Assembly: GCA_026709025.1 (NCBI GenBank) | Contig: JAPOTT010000029.1 | Location: 1-64,000, forward strand | Length of the DNA: 64,000 nucleotides | Direction: 5' to 3' | Source of the DNA: a bacterium | GTDB lineage: Bacteria > Actinomycetota > Acidimicrobiia > Acidimicrobiales > Bin134 | Shown: positions 1 through 9,788 of the stretch, in pieces | How the letters are laid out: every line of letters starts with the position of its first letter | How positions within the stretch are numbered: the first letter of the stretch is position 1 | Translations under genes and position numbers: made by a program | The notes under the pieces: generated by a model | Seen by the model: the letters and a program-made list of their open reading frames with translations, nothing else | Database searches by the model: none | Told to the model about the DNA's origin: nothing

Positions 1-54
1 GAACTCGCGTCATCAGCTTGGAAGGCTGGGGTTCTACCACTGAACTACACCCGC
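1..54 (-). tRNA. tRNA-Gly (anticodon TCC), 3' part cut off by window edge
   Basis: Read on the minus strand the gene starts GCGGGTG at 54. It has a D-arm with the typical AGTGGTAGA loop and an anticodon loop CTTCCAA, giving anticodon TCC for glycine (GGA/GGG codons). The anticodon stem is CCAGC/GCTGA with one mismatch at the outer pair. The window begins inside the T-arm (GAGTTC), so the acceptor 3' strand is missing. Confidence 0.88.
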
Positions 55-134
55 AAGGTGTGCTGCTATGTTACAGGTGTGGTGCCTCCAATGCTGTAAC
101 GGATTTTGTTGCTACAGGTTTTTTGTGAGTGGTT

Positions 135-209
135 TGGCGACCACAGAGCCAGATTTGTTGTCGCCAGCCTTGATTGCTGCTTAAAGGCGTGGTTGTCGGG
201 CGAATCGCC
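135..209. promoter_or_regulatory. Inverted repeats in the tig leader
   Basis: Two dyads lie between the tRNA and tig. TGGCGAC at 135-141 pairs with GTCGCCA at 160-166 across an 18-nt loop. GGCGA/TCGCC form a tight palindrome at 199-209. They sit 18-90 nt before the tig GTG and could shape the 5' UTR. No consensus promoter is convincing here; a TAAGCT box at 212-217 lies 9 nt before the start. Confidence 0.25.
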
Positions 210-226
210 GGTAAGCTGCTCATTCT

Positions 227-1588
227 GTGAGAAGCACGGTGGAGGCTCTTGAAGATAATCGGGTGAAGGTGTTGGTGGACATCGAACCCGAAGAGTTTGA
301 TGTGAAGCTAGACGAGGCGTTTCGCAAGCTGGCTAAACAGATCAGGCTGCCAGGCTTTCGGCCGGGTAAAGCCCCTCGCCGGGTACTAGAAGCTCGCTTA
401 GGCCCAGGAGCTGCACGGGGCGAAGCGCTGAGCGATGCCGTTGGCGAGTACTACTCCAAGGCCGTTACCCACCATGACGTGGATGTGATCGCCCCACCTG
501 AGATTGACATAACTAGCGGTGCAGAAGAAGGGCCGGTGAGCTTTGCTGCGGTTGTGGAGGTGCGACCAACCGTAACCATCGCCGGTTACCAGCAGCTCCA
601 AGTGCAGGTGCCTAGTCCAGATCCCACCAGCGAGGAGATCGGCCAGCAAGCTGACATGTTGCGCAAGCAGTTTGGGGAGCTAGCCGTCATCGGTAGGCCC
701 ACCATTGATGGTGACCAAGTAACCATGGACATCTACGGCTCTTACAACGGCGAAGAGGTGGAAGGGCTTACGGTGGATGATTATGCCTACGAGGTAGGCC
801 AAGGGGCTGTTGTGCCTGAGATAGATGAGCAACTGCGAGGCACAAAAGCAGGCGACATATTGGAGTTCAACGCTGAGCACCCAGACCCAGATTCAGAGGG
901 GTTATTGCGCTTTCGCATCTTGGTGAAGGAGGTGAAGGAAACAGTCTTGCCAGAGTTTGACGATGATTTTGCCCAAGAAGCATCTGAGTTTGATACAGCT
1001 GAGGAGCTGCGGGCAGACATTAGCAACCAAATCGCCAAGGCCAAGCGTGCCAACGCTATGGCATCGCTGTCGGAGCAAGTGTCCGAAAAGCTAGCAGGCT
1101 TGGTGACAGATGAGATTCCCGATGCCTTAGTAGATGCTGAGGTGCAGCATCGGCTTCATACGTTGCAGTTGCGCTTAGAGAGTCAGGGCCTGAATATGGA
1201 AAATTACCTCGCAACGATAGAGCAGACCCCCGAAGAGCTAGCAGAAGCTATGCGTGAGCCAGCCTTGCAAGAGGCCAAAATTGATTTAGCGTTGCGAGCC
1301 ATCGCTGCTGCTGAGTCTCTTGAGGCCACCTCACAAGACGTAGACAAAGAACTAGCTGCGCTAGCGGCTCAGGTAGGACGCACCACAGAAGACCTCAAAG
1401 CTGCGGTGTTTGACAACAACCAAGAGCGCCTCAAGGGGGTACGCCTAGATGCCCAGATGCGTAAGACTCGCGAATGGATTTTGGATCGGGTAGAAATCAC
1501 AGATGATGCGGGAAACCCCATTCAACGCAATAGCCTTGAGGTAGAAAATACCCCCAACCAAGAGACCTTCGAGAGCAACAGCCAATGA
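227..1588 (+). CDS. tig: Trigger factor, ribosome-associated chaperone / peptidyl-prolyl isomerase
   Basis: This is a cytosolic chaperone that binds the ribosomal tunnel exit (L23) and shields nascent chains. The 453-aa length is normal. The N-terminal ribosome-binding domain holds the signature GFRPGKAPR at about residues 43-51, followed by an FKBP-type PPIase domain (about 155-240) and a helical C-terminal chaperone domain with an acidic, Asn/Gln-rich tail. The GTG at 227 is chosen because it gives [11 protein letters not shown], the usual family start. The stop overlaps the clpP start (ATGA), so the pair is probably translationally coupled and forms a proteostasis operon with clpX. Confidence 0.96.
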   Translation: MRSTVEALEDNRVKVLVDIEPEEFDVKLDEAFRKLAKQIRLPGFRPGKAPRRVLEARLGPGAARGEALSDAVGEYYSKAVTHHDVDVIAPPEIDITSGAEEGPVSFAAVVEVRPTVTIAGYQQLQVQVPSPDPTSEEIGQQADMLRKQFGELAVIGRPTIDGDQVTMDIYGSYNGEEVEGLTVDDYAYEVGQGAVVPEIDEQLRGTKAGDILEFNAEHPDPDSEGLLRFRILVKEVKETVLPEFDDDFAQEASEFDTAEELRADISNQIAKAKRANAMASLSEQVSEKLAGLVTDEIPDALVDAEVQHRLHTLQLRLESQGLNMENYLATIEQTPEELAEAMREPALQEAKIDLALRAIAAAESLEATSQDVDKELAALAAQVGRTTEDLKAAVFDNNQERLKGVRLDAQMRKTREWILDRVEITDDAGNPIQRNSLEVENTPNQETFESNSQ

Positions 1589-2217
1589 ACCTTCAAAACT
1601 ACATGGTGCCCGTTGTGGTAGAGCAGACCAACCGGGGTGAGCGCTCCTTTGACCTTTACTCCCGTTTGCTCAAAGAGCACATTATCTTTTTGGGAACACC
1701 CATAGACGACACGGTGGCTAACCTCATCTGTGCTCAGCTGTTGCACCTTGAGTCGGAGAACCCCGACAAAGACATCAACCTTTACATCAACAGCCCGGGT
1801 GGTGACATCAATGCCATGTTTGCCATTTACGACACCATGCAGTACCTCAAGCCCGACATTACAACAATCTGTTTTGGGCAAGCTGCTTCGGCTGCGGCGG
1901 TGTTGTTAGCCGCAGGTAGTGCGGGCAAGCGTATGGCATTGCCCCATGCGCGGATGCTTATTCATCAGCCTTATGCTGGAGCGTCGGGCCAAGTGTCTGA
2001 TATTGAGATTGCCTCTAGAGAGATACAGCGTCTCAAAGATCAGCTTGAGGAACTGCTAGCCACCCACACAGGCCAAGACCTTGCCAAGATCAAGCAAGAC
2101 ACCGACCGGGATTATGTGATGACAGCCGAAGATGCCAAAGAATATGGCATCATAGACGAGGTCATCTCCTCGCGCGATGTAGCTGAAAACGCCAGCACGA
2201 TCACAGCCATTCGGTAG
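1585..2217 (+). CDS. clpP: ATP-dependent Clp protease proteolytic subunit
   Basis: This is a serine protease that forms the tetradecameric barrel partnering ClpX/ClpC. The catalytic triad is visible: Ser102 in [11 protein letters not shown], His127 in MLIHQP and Asp176 in DRDYVM. At 210 aa it has normal length and shows no obvious signal peptide. It overlaps tig by 4 nt and is followed by clpX 25 nt later. Many actinobacteria carry clpP1 and clpP2 side by side; only one copy is present here, so any second copy must lie elsewhere in the genome. Confidence 0.96.
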   Translation: MNLQNYMVPVVVEQTNRGERSFDLYSRLLKEHIIFLGTPIDDTVANLICAQLLHLESENPDKDINLYINSPGGDINAMFAIYDTMQYLKPDITTICFGQAASAAAVLLAAGSAGKRMALPHARMLIHQPYAGASGQVSDIEIASREIQRLKDQLEELLATHTGQDLAKIKQDTDRDYVMTAEDAKEYGIIDEVISSRDVAENASTITAIR

Positions 2218-2242
2218 GTTTTAGGGAACAAGGGCACACAAG

Positions 2243-3514
2243 ATGGCGAAGTTTGGAGAAGGCGGAGAGCTGCTCAAGTGCAGCTTCTGTGGGAAGACCC
2301 AAAAGCAGGTCAAGAAGATGATCGCTGGCCCGGGGGTTTACATCTGCGATGAGTGCATAGACCTCTGTAATGAGATCATTGAAGAAGAACTTGCCGAGGG
2401 CACAGATGTTGGTTTTACAGAGCTGCCTAAGCCCAGCGAGATTTACGCTTTTTTGAACGACTACATCATCGGCCAAGAACATGCCAAGCGCATCTTGTCG
2501 GTGGCTGTGTACAACCACTACAAGCGGGTGCAGATAGGCTCTAGCGATCCTGAGGTGGAGTTGGCTAAGTCCAACATATTGTTGCTGGGCCCCACCGGTT
2601 GCGGTAAGACGCTTATGGCTCAAACCTTGGCGCGGATGTTGAACGTGCCTTTTGCTATAGCTGATGCCACCGCGCTAACCGAAGCAGGTTATGTGGGCGA
2701 AGATGTAGAAAACATCCTACTTAAGCTCATCCAAGCAGCCGATTATGACATCAAAAAAGCTGAGACGGGCATTATCTATATCGACGAGATTGACAAGATC
2801 TCCCGAAAAAGCGAAAACCCTTCCATCACTAGAGATGTGTCGGGTGAAGGTGTGCAGCAGGCTCTGTTGAAGATATTAGAAGGTACAACTGCTTCGGTGC
2901 CACCTCAGGGTGGTCGTAAACACCCTCACCAAGAGTTCATGCAGATTGACACCACCAACGTTTTGTTTATTGTGGGAGGTGCTTTTGCTGGTCTTGAAGA
3001 GATCATTGAGCAGCGGGTGGGTAATGTGGGTGTGGGTTTTGGTGCAGACATTCGCACCGAAGAGCGCAAAGATAACGGCGAGCTTTTTTGTGAGGTACGC
3101 CCTGAAGATCTAAACAAGTTTGGCCTGATTCCTGAATTTATTGGCCGTCTGCCGGTGGTTGGGGTGGTATCGCACCTAGAGCGGGAAACGTTGGTGCGTA
3201 TTTTGGTGGAACCTAAGAACGCCTTAGTTCGTCAGTACTACAAGTTTTTTGAGTTCGATAACGTGGATTTGACCATAACCGATGGGGCGCTAGACGAGGT
3301 AGCCAACATGGCGCTTAGTCGCAAAACTGGAGCTAGGGGTTTGCGTGCCATCTTAGAGGAAGTTTTGTTAGACGTGATGTACGAACTGCCTAGCATGCAA
3401 GATGTGGTGAAGTGCGTGGTGACGGCAGAGGCCGTGCGCGGTGAGGAAAGGCCCCAGCTATTAGATGCGGCGCAGGTTAACGCAACAAACCGCACCCGTC
3501 GCCAAGCTAGCTGA
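2243..3514 (+). CDS. clpX: ClpX, AAA+ unfoldase of the ClpXP protease
   Basis: ClpX unfolds tagged substrates and feeds them into ClpP. The N-terminal C4 zinc-binding domain has Cys13, Cys16, Cys35 and Cys38. A Walker A motif GPTGCGKT lies at 116-123 and a Walker B IIYIDEID at about 177-184, followed by the C-terminal AAA+ lid. The length of 423 aa is typical. The gene directly follows clpP, the standard ClpXP pairing. Its last 50 nt overlap the predicted folC start region. Confidence 0.97.
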   Translation: MAKFGEGGELLKCSFCGKTQKQVKKMIAGPGVYICDECIDLCNEIIEEELAEGTDVGFTELPKPSEIYAFLNDYIIGQEHAKRILSVAVYNHYKRVQIGSSDPEVELAKSNILLLGPTGCGKTLMAQTLARMLNVPFAIADATALTEAGYVGEDVENILLKLIQAADYDIKKAETGIIYIDEIDKISRKSENPSITRDVSGEGVQQALLKILEGTTASVPPQGGRKHPHQEFMQIDTTNVLFIVGGAFAGLEEIIEQRVGNVGVGFGADIRTEERKDNGELFCEVRPEDLNKFGLIPEFIGRLPVVGVVSHLERETLVRILVEPKNALVRQYYKFFEFDNVDLTITDGALDEVANMALSRKTGARGLRAILEEVLLDVMYELPSMQDVVKCVVTAEAVRGEERPQLLDAAQVNATNRTRRQAS

Positions 3515-4835
3515 CTTTGGGTCTCTAGCGGAGGTCTCAGCATGGCTAGATAGCCATGTCAACTTAGAGGCCACCGCAGGTGAGGTAAAGGGGCTTTCGC
3601 TAGAACCAATGGCGAGTCTTCTAGCTGCGTTGGGTGAGCCTCAGCGCGACTATCCGGCGGTTCACATCACCGGCACAAACGGTAAAGGTTCGGTGGCGGC
3701 AATGGTGTCGGCGCTAGCACAAAGGTGGGGCTTTTCGGTGGGCACCTACACAAGCCCGCATGTGATGCGGCTTAACGAAAGGATGCAGTACAACGCAGAA
3801 CCCATCTCTGATGAAGATTTGGCTGCGCTGTTTGCTCATCTGCGCTTAGTGGAGAACCACTTGGTGGCAGACGGTGTGGTAGAGATGTGTTCTTGGTTTG
3901 AGTTGGTTACCGCAGCGGCGTTGCGTTGGTTTGCCGATGTTGCTGTGGATATAGCTGTGGTGGAGGTGGGCAAGTTAGGTCGTTATGATGCCACCAACGT
4001 GCTTGCGAGCCGGGTGGGGGTGATCACCAACATTGGGCGCGACCACACAGATGGGCAACCTGGCTGGCAACAAAAGGTGATGGAGGAGAAGGCTGGTATC
4101 TTGCATCCCAATGCCGTAGCGGTGCTAGGCGAGATGACCCCTAATCTTGTGGACATAGCAGCTCGTCAAGAGCCTGCAGGTATGTTGGTAGCTGGAGATG
4201 CTTTTTGCTTAGAACAAGACGCGCCTGCGATGGGGGGTCGCCTCATTGGGGTGCGTACTCCTCGGGCACGGTATGAAGATGTCTACGTTTCTTTGTTCGG
4301 CGAACACCAAGGTCAAAACGCAGCTGTAGCTATTGCCGCATTTGAAGCTCTGGTAGATCAAGAACTAGACGAAGCGGTGCTAGAGGTTTTGGGAGATTTG
4401 GCAGTGCCAGCGCGTTTTGAGGTGGTGCGTCGTCAACCCTTGGTGGTTATAGATGGCGCACACAACCCCAACGCCATAGCAGCGGTGGCCCATACTTTGC
4501 AGGCGGAGTTTGATGTGAGTGGTAACACCGTGTGGGTGATGGGCATGATGCGCGACAAAGAACCGGCCGCCATGTTGCAGGCCATTATCAACACAGGTAC
4601 AAGCTGTGACCTGTTGGTGTGCTGTGCTGCTGATTGGCCTCGGGCATTGCCTGCAACCGATTTGGCAGCAGTTGCCGAAGAGGTGGGTCTCACATCTGTG
4701 GTAGCCACGAGCGTGCCTGAAGCCGTTGAGTGTGCCTTACAGGTAGCTACAGATACACTCGGTGCGGTGATGATTACAGGGTCGTTATATGTTGCAGGAG
4801 CTGCTAGGCGGCATCTGTTGGGCGAAGATAGGTAG
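3465..4835 (+). CDS. folC: Folylpolyglutamate synthase / dihydrofolate synthase
   Basis: A Mur-ligase-type ATP-dependent enzyme that adds glutamate to folates. The P-loop GTNGKGS is at about residues 68-74. Further marks are [10 protein letters not shown], the [13 protein letters not shown] stretch and the C-terminal DGAHNPNA motif. The only in-frame start before the conserved region is the ATG at 3465, which overlaps clpX by 50 nt, so the first 15 or so residues ([12 protein letters not shown]) are uncertain. ndk follows after 9 nt. Confidence 0.93.
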   Translation: MRRRLTQQTAPVAKLADFGSLAEVSAWLDSHVNLEATAGEVKGLSLEPMASLLAALGEPQRDYPAVHITGTNGKGSVAAMVSALAQRWGFSVGTYTSPHVMRLNERMQYNAEPISDEDLAALFAHLRLVENHLVADGVVEMCSWFELVTAAALRWFADVAVDIAVVEVGKLGRYDATNVLASRVGVITNIGRDHTDGQPGWQQKVMEEKAGILHPNAVAVLGEMTPNLVDIAARQEPAGMLVAGDAFCLEQDAPAMGGRLIGVRTPRARYEDVYVSLFGEHQGQNAAVAIAAFEALVDQELDEAVLEVLGDLAVPARFEVVRRQPLVVIDGAHNPNAIAAVAHTLQAEFDVSGNTVWVMGMMRDKEPAAMLQAIINTGTSCDLLVCCAADWPRALPATDLAAVAEEVGLTSVVATSVPEAVECALQVATDTLGAVMITGSLYVAGAARRHLLGEDR

Positions 4836-4844
4836 GGCCATACC

Positions 4845-5252
4845 ATGAACCAGACACTTGTTTTGTGTAAGCCCGATGCAGTAGAGCGTGGGTTGGTGGG
4901 AGCCATCTTGGGGCGTTTTGAAGCACGGGGTTTGAAGATTGTAGCTATGCGAATGCTCACCATTACCCCAGAGCTAGCTGCCCTTCACTATGCCGAGCAC
5001 CTAGAGCGACCTTTTTACCCGGATCTTGTGGCCTTTATTGGCCGTTCACCGTCGGTAGCTGTGGTGATTGAAGGGCCTGAGGATACTTATGGCGTGGTGC
5101 GTTCTATGATGGGCAAAACCAACCCGCTGGAATCTCCGCCGGGCACAATCCGTGGCGATTTTGGCCTTGAGGTTACCGAAAACTTGGTTCACGGCTCCGA
5201 CAGCAACGCCTCTGCTATACGAGAAATAGGCATCTTTTTTCCCGAGCTTTGA
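4845..5252 (+). CDS. ndk: Nucleoside diphosphate kinase
   Basis: Transfers the gamma phosphate from ATP to other NDPs through a phosphohistidine. The catalytic His116 lies in NLVHGSDS, and the N-terminal TLVLCKPDAVERGL is the family signature. The 135-aa length is normal. It sits 9 nt behind folC and is probably co-transcribed with it. An imperfect hairpin follows the stop (about 5253-5280) but lacks a clean T-run. Confidence 0.96.
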   Translation: MNQTLVLCKPDAVERGLVGAILGRFEARGLKIVAMRMLTITPELAALHYAEHLERPFYPDLVAFIGRSPSVAVVIEGPEDTYGVVRSMMGKTNPLESPPGTIRGDFGLEVTENLVHGSDSNASAIREIGIFFPEL

Positions 5253-5329
5253 GCTAACCGCAACTTTAGCGTTGGCTTAGATTGTGTGTCTGTGTTGGGG
5301 TTTTTGGCTGGTTGCTCTAACCTTGTGGC

Positions 5330-6373
5330 ATGGTAAAAAGGCGATTGAGTTCTTCAAGCGGCTTAGGTAGTCGTGATGTCGCTATAGATCTGGGCACTGC
5401 GAATACCTTGGTGTACGTGCGTGGTGAAGGCATCTTGATAGACGAACCCTCAGTAGTAGCGGTGAACGGCCATGGCGCGCCTTTAGCTGTGGGCACCGAA
5501 GCTAAGCAGATGTTGGGGCGAACTCCGGCGCATATCCAAGCCATCCGGCCTCTCAAAGATGGTGTGATAGCCAACTTTGATATATGCGAAAAGATGCTGC
5601 GCTACTTCATTCAAAAGGTCTCGCCGGGTAGGTTCATTCGTCCGCGCATGGTTATCTGTGTGCCATCGGGCATCACGCCGGTTGAACGGCGGGCTGTGCA
5701 GGAGGCTGCTGCATCTGCTGGGGCCAAAAGACCGGTTTACATCATTGAGGAGCCCATGGCTGCAGCCATCGGCGCGGGCTTGCCAGTGCAAGAAGCCTCG
5801 GGCAGCATGATTGTAGATATAGGCGGAGGTACAACTGAGGTTGCGATGATCTCCTTAGGTGGTGTGGTAGCAGGTCAGTCCATTCGCATGGGCGGGGATC
5901 GCATGGATGAGGACATTGTGAACTATCTCAAAAAAGAGCACGGTCTGACTATCGGGGGTAGAACAGCTGAAGAGGTTAAAATGGTGTTGGGCAATGCATG
6001 GATAGGCACCGAGGAGCGCCGTGCTGAGGTGCGGGGCCAAGACCTAGCAACAGGCTTGCCTAGAACTGTGATCTCTTCTACAACAGAAATTCGTGAAGCG
6101 ATTGCTGAGGTGGTGCGTTCTATTGTGGATGCAGTGAAGGTGACTTTGGACGAGACACCTCCCGAACTAGCCGCCGACATCATGGAAAAAGGGATAGTTC
6201 TAGCGGGCGGTGGCTCTTTGCTGCACGGTTTGGTGCCGCGGATGGCTGAGGACACAGGAATGCCCGTGAGGTTGGCATCTCACCCCCTTCATGCTGTGGC
6301 CATCGGGTCTGGTCAGTCTCTAGAAGAGTTTGGCGCTCTCGAGGGGCTCCTCGCCTCGTCCTCCTACGACTGA
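5330..6373 (+). CDS. mreB: MreB, actin-like rod-shape protein
   Basis: This is the bacterial actin that organises the elongasome under the membrane. It has the actin-type nucleotide-binding fold: phosphate-1 motif DLGTANTLVY near residues 20-29, phosphate-2 DIGGGTTEVA near 164-173, and the adenosine motif AGGGSLL near 294-300. The 347-aa length is typical. It opens a five-gene cell-wall cluster (mreB-mreC-mreD-mrdA-rodA) with very short or overlapping junctions, indicating one transcript. Presence of the full set implies a rod or elongating cell. Confidence 0.97.
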   Translation: MVKRRLSSSSGLGSRDVAIDLGTANTLVYVRGEGILIDEPSVVAVNGHGAPLAVGTEAKQMLGRTPAHIQAIRPLKDGVIANFDICEKMLRYFIQKVSPGRFIRPRMVICVPSGITPVERRAVQEAAASAGAKRPVYIIEEPMAAAIGAGLPVQEASGSMIVDIGGGTTEVAMISLGGVVAGQSIRMGGDRMDEDIVNYLKKEHGLTIGGRTAEEVKMVLGNAWIGTEERRAEVRGQDLATGLPRTVISSTTEIREAIAEVVRSIVDAVKVTLDETPPELAADIMEKGIVLAGGGSLLHGLVPRMAEDTGMPVRLASHPLHAVAIGSGQSLEEFGALEGLLASSSYD

Positions 6374-6381
6374 TAGCTGGG

Positions 6382-7239
6382 TTGGGCCCCGTGGCAGCGG
6401 GCACCCGCTCAGCAAGGTCGCGAGTAACCCTTATATTCTTGTTGCTCACCTCGGCCACCCTGCTCACCCTAGATGCCCGAGATTTTGAGCCTTTGGGGCG
6501 TACCGAGGAGGCTTTGGTGGATTTTTTGTCGCCTTTGCGTGACCGGTTAGATGATTTGTTTGACCCCGTGGGCGATGGTTGGGCTGGCTTTACTGGTTAT
6601 GACGATTTGGAAGACGAGAACCAGAGTCTGCGTGAACAGCTACAACAGTTGAGAGGTCAGCAGATATTGGAATCAGATGCTGCTGCCCGGTTGGAAGCCC
6701 TCCTAGCTCAGGTGGGATTGCCCTATGTGCAAGACATTCCCAACGTAGTAGCCGAGGTGATTACCGCCAACGTGGGAAACTTCGACCGTTACTCTGTGCA
6801 GATCAACCGGGGGTCGGCTGACGGGTTACGCCATGGCATGCCGGTGGTTACTAGGGGAGGCTTGGTGGGTCGCATAGATGGAGATCCACAGCAGGGCTAT
6901 GCCCGAGTAACCCTAATCACCGATCCTGAGTTTGAGGTGGGTGTGCTGGTGGTAGGTACCGATGATGTGGCTCTAGCAGCAGGTGGAGGCGATGGCGAGC
7001 CCCTGCGTGTGCAAACGGGTTTGGAGATAGACACCGCAGTGGAGGTGGGTGATCAGGTGGTGACGAGCGGTTTGGATCGTAGCCGCTACCCGCCCGGCAT
7101 ACCGGTGGGCACTGTGAGCGAGCTAGATGTTGACGATGCTCGTTTGCAGCAGCTGCTCGCGGTGGAGCCCTCGGCCAACCCCAGCGGGTTGAGCTTTGTT
7201 ACCGTGTTGTTGTATGACCCTTTAGCTGAGCAACCCTAA
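6382..7239 (+). CDS. mreC: MreC, elongasome scaffold
   Basis: A bitopic membrane protein that links MreB, PBP2 and RodA. It has one N-terminal membrane segment (VTLIFLLLTSATLLTL, about 14-29), a short coiled coil rich in Glu/Gln/Leu (about 70-105), then the beta-barrel MreC domain. At 285 aa it is normal. TTG 6382 is the first start, but GTG 6391 in the same frame is equally good and would shorten the protein by three residues. It follows mreB after 8 nt. Confidence 0.92.
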   Translation: MGPVAAGTRSARSRVTLIFLLLTSATLLTLDARDFEPLGRTEEALVDFLSPLRDRLDDLFDPVGDGWAGFTGYDDLEDENQSLREQLQQLRGQQILESDAAARLEALLAQVGLPYVQDIPNVVAEVITANVGNFDRYSVQINRGSADGLRHGMPVVTRGGLVGRIDGDPQQGYARVTLITDPEFEVGVLVVGTDDVALAAGGGDGEPLRVQTGLEIDTAVEVGDQVVTSGLDRSRYPPGIPVGTVSELDVDDARLQQLLAVEPSANPSGLSFVTVLLYDPLAEQP

Positions 7240-7281
7240 GCGGTGTGCGATGACAAGGGTGTTTGGTGACAAAGGTGCGTG

Positions 7282-7788
7282 ATGAGCAGTAGAGGCGATT
7301 ACGCGCGCAGTGGCCTGGTGGTGCTAACCGTTTTGGTGCTGCACTTAGCGCTTTTTTCGGATCTCAGGGTGTTGGGGATTGCCCCCGAGGTGCCTTTAGC
7401 GCTAGCCATCACAGCTGGTTTGGTAGGCGGTTCGCAACGAGGTGCTGTGGCGGGTTTTGTAATCGGGTTGGGTATCGACTTATACCTGCCTACTTTGTTG
7501 GGGTTATCGGCGTTTATATACGCGGTGTGGGGCTACTCGGTGGGTCTTTTACAAGAGCGCATTTTTCGTAGCGCGTGGTGGATCAACACAGGGGTTACTG
7601 CCTTAGCTACGGTGGTGGGGCTGCTTACCTATGCATTGTTTGGTGAGTTGTTGGGTGAGACCAACCTGTACACCGATCACTTGTATTCGGTGATGGGTGT
7701 GGCAGCGGCCTATAGCTTGTTGTTGAGCTTGCCGATGCTGTGGCTCTGGCGGTGGTCGTGGCCTAGTTTACGGAGACAAGAGCCGTGA
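7282..7788 (+). CDS. mreD: MreD, rod-shape membrane protein
   Basis: A small polytopic membrane protein of the elongasome, about 168 aa with roughly five hydrophobic segments. The conserved feature is the glycine-rich GSQRGAVAGFVIGLGIDLYLPTLLG-type region, where family members carry the GF..GL..D pattern. A GTG at 7279 directly precedes the ATG at 7282; the ATG is preferred because AAAGG lies 7 nt upstream. Its stop overlaps the mrdA GTG by 4 nt. Confidence 0.9.
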   Translation: MSSRGDYARSGLVVLTVLVLHLALFSDLRVLGIAPEVPLALAITAGLVGGSQRGAVAGFVIGLGIDLYLPTLLGLSAFIYAVWGYSVGLLQERIFRSAWWINTGVTALATVVGLLTYALFGELLGETNLYTDHLYSVMGVAAAYSLLLSLPMLWLWRWSWPSLRRQEP

Positions 7789-9788
7789 GCCCGGAGTCTT
7801 TTCGCTTACGCATTGGCTTTTTGGTTCTGCTGACGCTGGTAGCTTTTGCAGCTCTGGTAGCTCGGCTGTGGTATCTACAGGTGCTCAGCTCTGAGGAGTT
7901 GGGGGAAGTTGCAGTAGCCAACACCATTCGCGAGCTGTACGAGCCAGCTCCACGAGGCCGCATATACGATCGCAATGGCAATGTTTTGGTGGATAATCGT
8001 CGCTCGCGGGTGGTAACCGTGAACCGATTTATTTTTGAAAACGATTTTGAGCCCGAACAACAAAGCGATCTGGTGTTGCGCTTGGCTACAGAGATCAGTC
8101 GGGCAGGTCGGCTTACAAAGATATTTGAGATCAACGATGCCCTAGCCGACCCGCGTTATGGGCCGCTGGACTCAGTGCCCATTGCCACCGATGTTACAGA
8201 GAACTTTGAGATCGTGTTGGCTGAGCGTCGCGACGAGTTTGCTGGCGTGGAAACCGCTATTCGCAGCGTGCGTGTTTACCCTTATGGTGATTTGGCAGCT
8301 CACGTGCTGGGCTATGTGTCGTTGCTCAGCGAAGAGCAGTATGAGCAGTTGGTAGACGACCCCAAAAACTATCGGCGTAACGATGAGATTGGGCAGACAG
8401 GTATTGAAGCTTCCTTTGAAACCGTGCTACGGGGGACTCCCGGGCGTACCCGTATAGAGGTAGACAACCTAGGTGATCCAGTGCGGGTGATTGAACAGGT
8501 TGAGCCTGTGGCAGGGTCTGATGTTCACCTCACCTTAGACATCGACATTCAAGGTTTAGCTGAACAAGAGTTGGTAGCTGCGCTAGCCGAGGCCCGTCAG
8601 CAACAGCCCGAAGAACCGAACGAGCCTAGCTACAACGCTCCAGCAGGTTCTATGGTTGTTTTGGATCCCAACGGTGCAGAGTTGGTGGCTATTGCGTCGT
8701 TCCCCACATACTCGCCGGGTGAGTTTGTTAGCGGTATCTCTGAGGATCGGTGGGCTCAACTGCAAGATCCCACTAGCCGCCAACCATTGCACAATAGGGC
8801 TTTGGCGGGCATTTACCCACCTGGGTCTACATTTAAACTGTTTACCTCTTACGCTGCGCTCAACAGCGGGGTTATCGGCAGCCGTGGGGTGCTAGATGTT
8901 CGGACGCTTTACGATGATCAGGGCACTTATGTGGTGCCGGTGTGCGCCGAAGAGGTTGTGGCTTCGTGTACTTTCCGCAATGCCGGAGAGGCAGTGTATG
9001 GGCCAGTAGATCTGCGGCGTGCGCTTACGGTGTCTTCAGATGTTTACTACTACTACCTTGCCGACATCATGGACCGAGCCGACCGTTTCGACCGTGAGGG
9101 TGTGCAAAGAGCCGCCGCGGTGTTTGGTTTTGGTGCTCCCACTGGCATTGCTTTAGCAGGAGAGGGCACAGGCCGGGTACCCTCACCCTCGGTGGCTGAG
9201 GCCGCAGGGGAGACGTGGCGTACTGGCGATTCCATTGTGTTGGGCATTGGACAGGGTCTGTTGGGGGTAACCCCTTTGCAGTTAGCCAATGGTTATGCAA
9301 CTTTTGCGAATGGCGGCACCCTCTATGCACCCAAGATTGTGGATAGGGTGGAGAATCCAGTGAGCGGTGAGGTGCTGCGGCGCTTTGGGGATCGGGTAAT
9401 CGACGAGATCTATCTGCCTGGAGCCTTTCAGCAGCCTATTTTGGAGGGCTTGATGGGTGTGACAGCAGATTTAGAAGGCACCGCACACAGTGCCTTTTTG
9501 GGTTTCCCCCATGAACAATGGCCGGTGGCTGGTAAAACGGGTACAGCCGAGGTGGTGGGCAAAGCCGACAACTCTTTGTTTGCTGCCTTTGGGCCCATTC
9601 CTGATCCAGAATATGTAGTTGTGGCAATCATGGAAGAGTCTGGCTTTGGTTCAAGGGTGGCTGCACCAGCAGTGCGCCGGGTAATTGAGCCAATAGCTAC
9701 CAACTCGGTTTCAGCAATTCGCACCATTGACGATTTAGCCCAACTCAGCGATCAGGCTGCACTAGGCAACACAGAGAGCGTTGGCTGA
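7785..9788 (+). CDS. mrdA: Penicillin-binding protein 2, elongation transpeptidase
   Basis: A class B PBP that crosslinks peptidoglycan during elongation, working with RodA. It has one N-terminal membrane anchor (about 8-27), a PBP dimerisation domain, then the transpeptidase domain with the SxxK motif S348-T-F-K351 (in PPGSTFKLF), an SSD motif (SSDVYYYY) in place of SxN, and K584-T-G (AGKTGTAEV). At 667 aa it is normal. A Gln/Glu/Pro-rich stretch (QQQPEEPNEP) forms a low-complexity linker before the transpeptidase domain. Confidence 0.95.
   Translation: MSPESFRLRIGFLVLLTLVAFAALVARLWYLQVLSSEELGEVAVANTIRELYEPAPRGRIYDRNGNVLVDNRRSRVVTVNRFIFENDFEPEQQSDLVLRLATEISRAGRLTKIFEINDALADPRYGPLDSVPIATDVTENFEIVLAERRDEFAGVETAIRSVRVYPYGDLAAHVLGYVSLLSEEQYEQLVDDPKNYRRNDEIGQTGIEASFETVLRGTPGRTRIEVDNLGDPVRVIEQVEPVAGSDVHLTLDIDIQGLAEQELVAALAEARQQQPEEPNEPSYNAPAGSMVVLDPNGAELVAIASFPTYSPGEFVSGISEDRWAQLQDPTSRQPLHNRALAGIYPPGSTFKLFTSYAALNSGVIGSRGVLDVRTLYDDQGTYVVPVCAEEVVASCTFRNAGEAVYGPVDLRRALTVSSDVYYYYLADIMDRADRFDREGVQRAAAVFGFGAPTGIALAGEGTGRVPSPSVAEAAGETWRTGDSIVLGIGQGLLGVTPLQLANGYATFANGGTLYAPKIVDRVENPVSGEVLRRFGDRVIDEIYLPGAFQQPILEGLMGVTADLEGTAHSAFLGFPHEQWPVAGKTGTAEVVGKADNSLFAAFGPIPDPEYVVVAIMEESGFGSRVAAPAVRRVIEPIATNSVSAIRTIDDLAQLSDQAALGNTESVG

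Noticed and set aside
5253..5280. Hairpin after ndk as a terminator
   Set aside because: The stem has a bulge and a GU pair and is not followed by a T-run.
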